DNA of 64,000 nucleotides from SAR202 cluster bacterium. GTDB lineage: Bacteria; Chloroflexota; Dehalococcoidia; Lucifugimonadales; VXLM01. The notes under the pieces were generated by a model, which was given only the letters and a program-made list of their open reading frames with translations, searched no databases and had not been told where the DNA came from. The stretch's first letter is position 1; each line of letters begins with the position of its first letter. The DNA lies in the NCBI GenBank assembly GCA_022448725.1, contig JAKUTR010000007.1, forward strand, positions 22,194 to 86,193, given 5' to 3'. A program made the position numbers and the translations under genes. Below, in pieces: positions 53,392 through 61,221 of this stretch.

Positions 53392-54657
53392 TCAGCTACC
53401 TATGTAGGGGATCGTTTGTGGTCCCTCGGGTAGGACACAGATGGTTGATCCAGCTTTGGATGCTGCAGCCAATGTCGCACTAGCAATGTCGTCAACCGGC
53501 TCTATGTGTGCGTCTCTCACCTGTTGATGAGTTAGGTAGCTGGACTTTAGCAAGACTCTTGCCCTCTGTTGTATCTGAGCCTGGATCTGCACTTGCCACT
53601 GGTCGTGGATGTTGTGTGCAGGCTCGTTGATCATTGCAAGCAATGCGTCAGGAGATTCCCTAGCTTCAAGAAGTTTTTTGTACTGACCATGGTCTGGAAT
53701 TCCGTCACTACATTCGGCTGCACAGATGATAGTTCCTCCATCTCTGACAACCTGTGCTGCCGCCGAGATTCCCTTAATGGACTGGTAAAGGTTCTGGTCA
53801 AGAGGGTAGCCGCTGTTAGAGGTTACAACCACATCAAACGGGTTACTCACAGTCTGCATCGCCGCACTCTTAGCTGTATGGCAGGCTGCGCTGTGGACTG
53901 ATAAAAGATCACCAGCATAAACACTAGTGATTTCGTGATTTCGGTTAATGGTTACATCCAGGCTAAAATCTACCCCGGTCTGGCCCGCGATATGACGTAC
54001 TGCATCGTGGATCGGGTTTCCTTCGGTGATGCCCCACCTTGACTGAGGGTGTGAAATTCGAGCCGCATTGTGTAGATGCATGGTGGTCTCGAAGCCGGCG
54101 AGTCCCGGCGCAACCATCTTGGGGCCACCACTGAACCCGGCGAAAAAATGAGGCTCTACAAAACCCGTAGTTATTTTGAAGTCCGCTGATACCCAATGGA
54201 GGTTTAACCAAATAGGTATATGATCCGGGGTTTCACCCACCAGTTGTAGGCTGTCACTATCGAATGCATCGTGGACGATGATCTCATAATTACGAGACAC
54301 TCCAGTACCGAGCATATTGTCAAGTTCAGCCTGTGTTGTCGCTCGGTGAGTCCCGGATGCAATGATGATCTTGATCTGAGATCTTGGTACATGGTCTAGC
54401 TCACCGAGCAGTACGGGGAGCACGGTGCTTGAGGGCATTGGTCGTGTTACATCACAGACGGAGATTGCGACGGTTTGGTTGTTGGACACTGTCTTTCGCA
54501 GCGCCGCCACATCCCCGACAGGATTCCGGATCGCGTTGAGCACGGCATTTTCTTGGTCAGGTAGGCCTGGGAGAAACGTGGGTTCTATGACCGTCGTGAT
54601 ATCGTCTGGGAATTCCACAGCTAGGCCGGTTCGCCCGTATGCTAGTTTGACCAGCAT
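53392..54657 (-). CDS. Nickel-pincer racemase, LarA family
   Basis: A 421-residue lactate racemase (LarA) family protein. The residues known in L. plantarum LarA are all present, each four positions earlier: His104 (SGTHRATT), His170 (GFVEPHFFAG), Lys180 (SGGPKMVAP), which carries the nickel pincer cofactor, and His196 (TTMHLHNA), the nickel ligand. It is thus very likely a nickel-pincer nucleotide enzyme. The substrate may be lactate, malate or another 2-hydroxy acid. The cofactor genes larB, larC and larE are not in the window. It is 6 bases downstream of the M20 peptidase gene. Confidence 0.92.
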   Translation of the reverse strand: MLVKLAYGRTGLAVEFPDDITTVIEPTFLPGLPDQENAVLNAIRNPVGDVAALRKTVSNNQTVAISVCDVTRPMPSSTVLPVLLGELDHVPRSQIKIIIASGTHRATTQAELDNMLGTGVSRNYEIIVHDAFDSDSLQLVGETPDHIPIWLNLHWVSADFKITTGFVEPHFFAGFSGGPKMVAPGLAGFETTMHLHNAARISHPQSRWGITEGNPIHDAVRHIAGQTGVDFSLDVTINRNHEITSVYAGDLLSVHSAACHTAKSAAMQTVSNPFDVVVTSNSGYPLDQNLYQSIKGISAAAQVVRDGGTIICAAECSDGIPDHGQYKKLLEARESPDALLAMINEPAHNIHDQWQVQIQAQIQQRARVLLKSSYLTHQQVRDAHIEPVDDIASATLAAASKAGSTICVLPEGPQTIPYIGS

Positions 54658-54663
54658 GGGCGT

Positions 54664-55740
54664 CTAGGCTCGGAGGAGTTCAGAGCAGAACTCAACCGCT
54701 TGAACCAGTTCCGGAATTACAACGTACTCCCGCAGCGTGTGCATATTGTAGTCTGCCATCCCACATACCACGGCGCTAATACCGTGCTCCCAAAAAACGT
54801 TGGCATCACTGCCTCCGCCTGAGAGCTGGAAATCTGGCGTGAGTCCAATAGCTTCTAGGGCTTCTACAATCATTATGGTACAGGGATCTTGCTCGTTGAT
54901 GCGGAAGGTCTTGAACTTAGGGGAAACGTCATCCTTTATATCCGCTTCGGGGTATTTCACTCGGACATCAATCAACGCATTCTCGATATCTAGTAGCAAA
55001 TTATCCAGAGTCTCCATGTTCATTGTACGGAACTCGCCGGTGACTTTAGCTGATTCTGGAACAGTGTTTCTAGTCGATCCACCTTGAACAGTACCCACAC
55101 TGAAAGTGGTTTCGTCATCAAGTCGTCCTTGAGGCAGCAATGTAATGAGATCGGAGGCGATCTGTATTGCTGAAATACCATTCTCCGGCTCAATCCCAGC
55201 ATGGGCAGCTCGGCCAGTGATGTCGAAATCGAAGGCGATGTAGGTTGGACTAGAAAGAGTGATGCGATTGACGGGCCCTTCCCGATCAAATACGACAGCT
55301 TGCTTGGATCGGATCATTGAAAAATCGAGGGCGTGGGCACCAATTAATCCAGGTTCTTCCTCTCGAGAGATGACTACCTCAACAGGGATCCTATGCGAGG
55401 CATCCTCCTTTATTGATGTGAGTGTTTCAAGGATGATTGCCAGACCGGCTTTGTTGTCACCCCCGCCAATCGTTGTACCATCAGACCGAATACGGTCCCC
55501 GTCAATTATTGGGTTGATACCATTCCCAGGTACCACCGTGTCTAGGTGTCCGGAAAGCATAAAGGGTTCGCCGCCGGCTTCTCCTGCGATAAGGTTCCCG
55601 TATGCATCAGCTTGTACCTCAAAGCCAAGCTTTTCGAGGCGCATCGTCATTTCCTTTGCCATCGCATCTTCATTGCCAGACTCACTGTCGATTCTGACGA
55701 GGTCACAGAAAGTGTCTATTAGTCGGGTTTTGTCGATCAT
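54664..55740 (-). CDS. M20 family metallopeptidase, peptidase T-like
   Basis: A 358-residue di-zinc aminopeptidase. Metal ligands visible: His65 and Asp67 (SGHLDTVVPG), bridging Asp95 (GGGDNKAGL), Glu127/Glu128 (ISREEEPG, general base and ligand), Asp152 (VVFDREGP) and a C-terminal His (DYNMHTLREY). The dimerisation domain with its GRAAHAG motif is present. This matches the PepT-like tripeptidase subgroup. The ATG at 55740 lies behind a good promoter (55759-55787). It is first in the unit with larA. Confidence 0.9.
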   Translation of the reverse strand: MIDKTRLIDTFCDLVRIDSESGNEDAMAKEMTMRLEKLGFEVQADAYGNLIAGEAGGEPFMLSGHLDTVVPGNGINPIIDGDRIRSDGTTIGGGDNKAGLAIILETLTSIKEDASHRIPVEVVISREEEPGLIGAHALDFSMIRSKQAVVFDREGPVNRITLSSPTYIAFDFDITGRAAHAGIEPENGISAIQIASDLITLLPQGRLDDETTFSVGTVQGGSTRNTVPESAKVTGEFRTMNMETLDNLLLDIENALIDVRVKYPEADIKDDVSPKFKTFRINEQDPCTIMIVEALEAIGLTPDFQLSGGGSDANVFWEHGISAVVCGMADYNMHTLREYVVIPELVQAVEFCSELLRA

Positions 55741-55758
55741 TACTAAGCCTCTGCTATG

Positions 55759-55787
55759 TTTATATTACTTGTGAACCAGACCGGCAA
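55759..55787 (-). promoter_or_regulatory. Promoter of the M20 peptidase/LarA unit
   Basis: On the minus strand TTGCCG (55782-55787) and TATAAA (55759-55764) are separated by 17 bases. It lies about 19 bases before the start codon at 55740, giving a very short leader. Confidence 0.55.
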
Positions 55788-55908
55788 GTATAGCAGCAGG
55801 TGTTAGTTCGTCTGATTATGATGATTTCTAGGTTGAATGTTTCTCATCTCTATTTTCTGATGTGATTTCGAGAACCGGACGCAAAGTAGTGATTGAGTTT
55901 CGAGAGGC

Positions 55909-57582
55909 GTGTTTTTGTTGTTGACCACGATTTTTCCAGGTTCTCAGCTCGGTATGTACTCCTACGCAGTATCAGTCTCATCTGATACCCTCGGTAGTAT
56001 GAGAGCATGTTCCAAGGGACAGCCTGTAGGAGCACAGATTACTGCCGCCCTTGATCTCATCGAGAGGCGTGACATTGTCCGTCGCATTTGGCAAGGTGAT
56101 CATACTGTTTGGAAATCTAACCCTGAAGGTATTGTTGACAAGCTGGGCTGGCTCAACTTGCCAAGCCAGCTAGCAGGTAGTTTTCATGATCTTGAGACGT
56201 TCGCCAAGGAAATAAGGAAAACACGGTATAAACATATTGTTTTGCTGGGTATGGGCGGGAGCAGCGTAGGTGCTGACGCACTATGTAGTATCTTGGCACC
56301 TAGTACCACAAGCCATCCCGAACTAATAATTCTTGATTCCGTAGTCCCGTCTTCCGTTGCTTCCGTCGCCAAGGCAATTGATCCGTCGCGAACGATATTC
56401 TTAGTCTCCTCCAAGTCCGGTACGACTATCGAGACAAACGCTCTGTACCGGTACTTCAGGCGCTTAGTTGATCAATCAGGCGGTACCGGCCGGAACTTTG
56501 TAGCTATTACAGATGCTGGCACTCCACTTGAAGCTTTGGCTGAGAAGGAAGACTTCCTAAGAAGCTTTCTTAATCCTTCCAATGTGGGGGGGCGGTACTC
56601 TGTACTTTCCTATTTCGGACTTGTGGTTGCAGCCGTGCTAGGTATCGATCTCTCTAGTCTGCTGCTCAGCGCTGAGGAGATGATTGCTCGGTGCGGACCG
56701 GATACGCCGTTGGCAGAAAATCCTGGCGTTTCCCTAGGCGCTGCTCTCGCGGGGTTTACCATGAGCGGTCACAATAAACTGACAATACTTACCTCCCCAA
56801 AGCTTACATCCTTTGCCCGATGGGCGGAGCAACTGATTGCGGAGAGTACAGGTAAGGATGGGGTAGGCATTCTACCGGTAGTCGGAGAACCAGTGCTAGA
56901 TTCATCTGCTTATGGTGACGACCGGGTCTTTATCTATTTGAGACTGGCTGAGGATGATAATGGCTTCCTCGATAAAGCCATGGCCCATCTTCAGGATGCG
57001 GGACATCGAATCATTAGTATCGACTTACAAAATAATGAGGATCTTGCTGGGGAGTTTTATCGATGGGAGTTAGCCACAGCTATCGCAGGATCTATTCTGG
57101 GGTTAAACCCCTTTGACCAACCCAATGTAGAGATGGCAAAACGCGCTACTAATCAAATGCTATCGCAGCATAATAGTGATGAATTAATAGAGCTATCATC
57201 AATCGGGTCCATTGATGATTTACTAAACGCTGTTCAGCCGAATCAGTACTTCGCGATAATGGCATACGTTCAACACGATGTCCGTTTTGAGCAATTGGTT
57301 ACCAATCTGCGAAGGCGTGTTATGCAACGACACAAAGTTGCGACAACCTTCGGGTATGGCCCTCGGTACCTTCATTCCACAGGGCAACTCCACAAAGGGG
57401 GCCCCCCTACGGGCCTTTTCTTACAGATTGTAATGAGCCACGATGACGAAATTGAGATTCCGGGTCGTTCGTACACCTTTGGTACTTTAGTTGATGCGCA
57501 AGCTGAAGGCGACTTCCGTGCCTTGAAAAATATGGGTCGAAAGATCGTGAGAATTGGCCTGGAAGAACTTATCGCTCAATAG
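55909..57582 (+). CDS. pgi: Glucose-6-phosphate isomerase, type found in transaldolase-PGI fusions
   Basis: A 557-residue isomerase converting glucose 6-phosphate and fructose 6-phosphate. Sugar-binding SIS motifs are visible: VLLGMGGSSVGADAL (about residue 110) and FLVSSKSGTTIETNAL. The C-terminal part has RYLHSTGQLHKGGPPTGLF. It resembles the PGI half of the bifunctional transaldolase/PGI seen in related bacteria, but no transaldolase domain is present. The start is GTG at 55909 with GAGAGG close by; an ATG at 55954 is an alternative. The next gene, gnd, starts 9 bases later. Confidence 0.9.
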   Translation: MFLLLTTIFPGSQLGMYSYAVSVSSDTLGSMRACSKGQPVGAQITAALDLIERRDIVRRIWQGDHTVWKSNPEGIVDKLGWLNLPSQLAGSFHDLETFAKEIRKTRYKHIVLLGMGGSSVGADALCSILAPSTTSHPELIILDSVVPSSVASVAKAIDPSRTIFLVSSKSGTTIETNALYRYFRRLVDQSGGTGRNFVAITDAGTPLEALAEKEDFLRSFLNPSNVGGRYSVLSYFGLVVAAVLGIDLSSLLLSAEEMIARCGPDTPLAENPGVSLGAALAGFTMSGHNKLTILTSPKLTSFARWAEQLIAESTGKDGVGILPVVGEPVLDSSAYGDDRVFIYLRLAEDDNGFLDKAMAHLQDAGHRIISIDLQNNEDLAGEFYRWELATAIAGSILGLNPFDQPNVEMAKRATNQMLSQHNSDELIELSSIGSIDDLLNAVQPNQYFAIMAYVQHDVRFEQLVTNLRRRVMQRHKVATTFGYGPRYLHSTGQLHKGGPPTGLFLQIVMSHDDEIEIPGRSYTFGTLVDAQAEGDFRALKNMGRKIVRIGLEELIAQ

Positions 57583-57591
57583 GAGACACCG

Positions 57592-58500
57592 ATGGACATC
57601 GGCATGATAGGCCTCGGCCGTATGGGCGGCAATATGGCAGTACGTTTATCCCGAGGAGGCCACACAGTAACTGCCTATGATCAGAATTCTACTGCCTCCC
57701 AAGTATGTGCCGACGCAGGTATTGCAACTGTTCAATCCCTGGATGAACTCGTCGATGCAATTAAAGCTCCAAGGGCAATTTGGGCGATGGTGCCGTCAGG
57801 AGCCGCAACAGAGGATATTATTCTCAACCTAGCTACGGTTATGTCAGAGGGAGATACCGTTGTCGATGGATCGAACTCCAACTTTAACGATACTATCCGC
57901 CGAGCAGAAATGCTCGAACAAAAAGGTATTCAGTTCCTTGATGTCGGCACAAGTGGTGGTATAGCAGGTTTAGATGTGGGGTATAGCCTGATGGTGGGAG
58001 GCAAGCGCCACGCGTACGATCATCTGAAACCGATCTTCGAAACACTAGCGCCCAGTGCGGAGACTGGCTACGGGCATGTCGGGCCCTCTGGCGCTGGTCA
58101 CTTTGTGAAGATGATACACAATGGCATCGAGTACGGGATGATGCAAGCTTACGCAGAAGGGTTTGAGTTGATGTCGGCGAAAACCGAGTTCGACATTGAC
58201 CTGGCGGCGGTGGCAGAAATTTGGAGATACGGAAGTGTAGTGCGGTCTTGGTTACTTGACCTAACAGCCATAGCGCTTTCAAATGATTCCAGCTTCAGCG
58301 AAATTGAGCCTTACGTTGAAGATTCTGGTGAGGGGCGCTGGACAGTGGAGGAGTCGATTAATCTTGCAGTGCCTATCCCCGTTATTACTGCAGCTTTGCA
58401 GGCGAGGTTCCGGTCGAGACAACAATCGCCCTTTGCTCCAAAGTTGCTAGCGGCTTTACGAAATCATTTTGGTGGACATGCCGTCCGGGAAACCCTGTAA
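57592..58500 (+). CDS. gnd: 6-phosphogluconate dehydrogenase, short (GndA/YqeC) type
   Basis: A 302-residue enzyme that oxidatively decarboxylates 6-phosphogluconate to ribulose 5-phosphate. The dinucleotide motif is GMIGLGRMGGNMA, the substrate loop is FLDVGTSGGIAGLDVGYSLMVGG, and the catalytic lysine lies in GHFVKMIHNGIEYGMMQAYAEG. The short form lacks the long all-helical C-terminus of the 470-residue enzyme and is often NAD-dependent. The ATG has TAGGAG upstream. Part of the pgi-gnd-glk operon. Confidence 0.93.
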   Translation: MDIGMIGLGRMGGNMAVRLSRGGHTVTAYDQNSTASQVCADAGIATVQSLDELVDAIKAPRAIWAMVPSGAATEDIILNLATVMSEGDTVVDGSNSNFNDTIRRAEMLEQKGIQFLDVGTSGGIAGLDVGYSLMVGGKRHAYDHLKPIFETLAPSAETGYGHVGPSGAGHFVKMIHNGIEYGMMQAYAEGFELMSAKTEFDIDLAAVAEIWRYGSVVRSWLLDLTAIALSNDSSFSEIEPYVEDSGEGRWTVEESINLAVPIPVITAALQARFRSRQQSPFAPKLLAALRNHFGGHAVRETL

Positions 58501-58502
58501 TA

Positions 58503-59378
58503 GTGACGATCTTAGCATGCGATATTGGAGGGACCCATCTACGCGTCGCACTCTGTGACTTATCTGGCAACATTCTATTAAAGCAGGTCGTACGCTCTGA
58601 CGATGGTGATCCTGAAGCCCTGCCACGCCATATGCGGACGGTCATTGACAGCGCAGGTGTGCCGGTGTCAGGTGCAGTAGTTGGGTTACCAGGGTCGATC
58701 AATTATCAAACGGGCGAAGTGATCCATCTACCTCACTTGCCTCGCTGGCCTCGCACCGTTTCTGCAGACTGGCTAAGCCAGCAGGTAGAGTTGGAGGTTT
58801 TAGTAGCTAATGATGCTGACCTCGCTGCTCTTGGAGAGCACCGGTTTGGAGCTGGGATTGGGAGCATAGATATGGTGTACATTACTGCCAGCACAGGTGT
58901 GGGGGCCGGAGTGATTGTCGGGAAGAAACTGCTGCACGGAAAGTTGTCCCTAGCAGAGGCAGGGCACACGATTATTGATTTTGTTGGGATGAGAACCTTT
59001 GAGGAACTCGGATCAGGAACTGCCTTGCAGCGACTAGCGGGAGATGAAGGCCCTAACGTTACTGCCAAGGCACACGAAGGAGACCCCGAGGCTATACGGC
59101 AGATCCGCGAAGTGGCATACGCTCTAGGGGTGGGGGCTCTCAACTTAGCCCACATCTTTTCCCCCGAGTTAATTGTAATTGGCGGAGGCCTCTCTAGGGC
59201 TTCCGATATAGTGCTTGAACCTATCCGCCAGGTTTTGAGGGAAGAAGGAGGCTCCTTTCCTGCATCCCAAGTTCGAGTGGTTAAAGCAATGAATGGTGAT
59301 GATGCTGGTCTTAAGGGTGCAGTTGCCTATTGGATAGACCGGCGTAACCTCGGAAAGCAACAAGTCAACATGTCTTAG
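58503..59378 (+). CDS. ROK-family sugar kinase, probable glucokinase, lacking the zinc motif
   Basis: A 291-residue ROK kinase. The ATP site is LACDIGGTHLRVALCD. The catalytic Asp lies in VLVANDADLAALGEHRFG, and the sugar-binding AEAGHTIIDF is followed by ELGSGTALQRL. The family's zinc-binding Cys motif (CxCGxxGC) that normally sits between these is missing. The start is GTG at 58503, 2 bases after gnd. With pgi and gnd this gives phosphorylation of glucose at the top of the pathway. The exact sugar is an inference. Confidence 0.85.
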   Translation: MTILACDIGGTHLRVALCDLSGNILLKQVVRSDDGDPEALPRHMRTVIDSAGVPVSGAVVGLPGSINYQTGEVIHLPHLPRWPRTVSADWLSQQVELEVLVANDADLAALGEHRFGAGIGSIDMVYITASTGVGAGVIVGKKLLHGKLSLAEAGHTIIDFVGMRTFEELGSGTALQRLAGDEGPNVTAKAHEGDPEAIRQIREVAYALGVGALNLAHIFSPELIVIGGGLSRASDIVLEPIRQVLREEGGSFPASQVRVVKAMNGDDAGLKGAVAYWIDRRNLGKQQVNMS

Positions 59379-59443
59379 TCTTAGAGCCCTATTCTTCAGA
59401 GATAAGGCTGTATCCCTTCCCATATAGTATTAGTGCATGCTCG

Positions 59444-59472
59444 TTGACGTTGTCAGACGGCAACATGATAAT
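59444..59472 (+). promoter_or_regulatory. Promoter of the second nuoM gene
   Basis: TTGACG (59444-59449), 17-base spacer, GATAAT (59467-59472). The predicted start of transcription (about 59479) is only about 11 bases before the ATG, so the mRNA may be almost leaderless. No good ribosome site is visible. Confidence 0.6.
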
Positions 59473-59489
59473 AGCGAACGGCGCGCCTC

Positions 59490-61016
59490 ATGGAGACCTT
59501 CGATAATTACGTCCTCTTGGTTATTGTTACACTCCCGATCCTTGCGGCGGGTCTCCTTGTTTTCGTACCTTTCTACCGGCCAAGCGTCGTTAAGCGTATC
59601 GCCACCGCAGTGGCGTTGGGTGAGATGGTGCTCAGTTTTTACGTCTTTACTGGGTACAATCACGATGTTGGTGGATTTCAGTTCTTCCAACAGTGGCATT
59701 GGTTAGAGATTCCTGGCCCATGGTTCTTTGGCGAAAGAGCCATCACTCTAGCCTTAGGGGTCGATGGTATCTCGGCCTTGATGGTGCTACTTACCGGGCT
59801 AGTGATGTTCACCGGCATACTGGTCTCATGGACAATCAAAGGCCGTAGTAAAGATTTCTTTATTCTTTACCTTCTGTTGTTGGCTGGTGTGTTCGGTGTG
59901 TTTGTTTCCATTGACCTTTTCTTTATGTTCTTCTTCTACGGTCTTACGGTGTTGCCAATGTACCCACTCATCGGAGTTTGGGGCAGTAGTAGTACCTTCA
60001 AGGATTTCATCAGAACAAAAGAATACGGCGCTATGAAGCTGACGCTATTTCTTGTTGCGGGTAGCGTCCTGATCTGGATCACCCTGATAGCTACCTTCGT
60101 TGAAGGTGGTATAGGAACGTTCGGGCTAATGGAATTACAGAACGTTCAGTTTTCGCCGACATTCCAGAATATTTTCTTTCCGTTCTTGGTGGTTGGATTT
60201 GGTGTGCTAGCTGGCATGTGGCCTTTTCATACCTGGTCACCAGATGGCCATGTAGCATCGCCCTCGGCGGTAAGCATGGTACACGCTGGTGTTGTTATGA
60301 AGCTCGGTGCGTACGGTATTCTCCGTGTGGGTATGACGTTGTTCCCTGATGGAGCCCAAGTGTGGATGCCCGTGCTTGTATCAATAGGTGCGGTGAACGT
60401 TATTTATGGTGCAGTCGCGGCAATGGGACAAAGAGACCTAAAGTATGTCATCAGCTACTCAGGCGTTAGTCATATGGGGTATGTACTAATGGGTTTGGGA
60501 ACCCTGCACCACGCTGGTATTAGTGGAGCAGTACTTCAAATGTTCTCACATGGAGTTATGACGGCCCTTTTCTTTCTTGTTGTTGGGGCCATATACGACC
60601 GCGCGCGCACTAGAGATATCGATGTTCTTGAGGGCCTAGTGAAGCGAACGGGGATAATTGCATGGCTATTCCTTGTTGCAGGCTTAGCGTCATTAGGTTT
60701 ACCCGGTCTCAGCGGGTTTGTGGCGGAGTTACTCGTATTCATTGGACTTTTTCAGACGTACCCAATTCTTGGGGCGTTTGGCGTCATCGGAGTTGCGGTC
60801 ACCGCTGTTTATACCCTGCGCCTCATCGCCAGGGTATTCTTTGGCCAGTTAAATGAGAAATGGGGAGATCAGGTAGGGATGTCTCGCGTCGAAGGCGCTA
60901 GCGCTCTAATCTTAGTGGGCTTTATTGTACTGATGGGGGTGTTCCCTTTCCCATTCATTCAAAGCGTTGACAAAGCGGTGGGGGATCTAATAATCCGCAT
61001 CGTGGGCGCGGCTTAA
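59490..61016 (+). CDS. Divergent NuoM-like subunit (NuoM2) missing canonical proton-path residues
   Basis: A 508-residue, fully intact NuoM paralogue far from the main operon. The fold is clear (WPFHTWSPDGH, YSGVSHMGYVLMGLG, SLGLPGLSGFVAELLVF). Compared with NuoM1, the helix-5 Glu becomes Gly151 (FFYGLTVLPMY) and the helix-7 Lys becomes Leu240 (FGVLAGMWPFH). Lys271 and Glu413 of the other half are kept. Those changed residues are essential for pumping in E. coli NuoM. It may be an accessory or modified antiporter-like subunit, not a simple duplicate. It has its own promoter (59444) and sits next to NuoN2. Confidence 0.9.
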   Translation: METFDNYVLLVIVTLPILAAGLLVFVPFYRPSVVKRIATAVALGEMVLSFYVFTGYNHDVGGFQFFQQWHWLEIPGPWFFGERAITLALGVDGISALMVLLTGLVMFTGILVSWTIKGRSKDFFILYLLLLAGVFGVFVSIDLFFMFFFYGLTVLPMYPLIGVWGSSSTFKDFIRTKEYGAMKLTLFLVAGSVLIWITLIATFVEGGIGTFGLMELQNVQFSPTFQNIFFPFLVVGFGVLAGMWPFHTWSPDGHVASPSAVSMVHAGVVMKLGAYGILRVGMTLFPDGAQVWMPVLVSIGAVNVIYGAVAAMGQRDLKYVISYSGVSHMGYVLMGLGTLHHAGISGAVLQMFSHGVMTALFFLVVGAIYDRARTRDIDVLEGLVKRTGIIAWLFLVAGLASLGLPGLSGFVAELLVFIGLFQTYPILGAFGVIGVAVTAVYTLRLIARVFFGQLNEKWGDQVGMSRVEGASALILVGFIVLMGVFPFPFIQSVDKAVGDLIIRIVGAA

Positions 61017-61221
61017 ATGATTGGCGTCATCACACTGCATAAATCAGTTCATAGCTGCGAGTTCGCAGGCTACAGCCTTGGGAATTATGGATTTGATACA
61101 TTGACGGCCGTAGGCGTTTTCGGGAAATTGGACATTCATCAACCATGACCTTGGTTTTAAGGCAATGATCCTTCAATACGAGGACTCCGATGATTAAACA
61201 AGATCAGAGTTACGCTCTCTA

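Noticed and set aside
61017..61148. Possible 43-codon gene between nuoM2 and nuoN2
   Set aside because: It has no ribosome site, no membrane helix and unremarkable composition; most likely chance.
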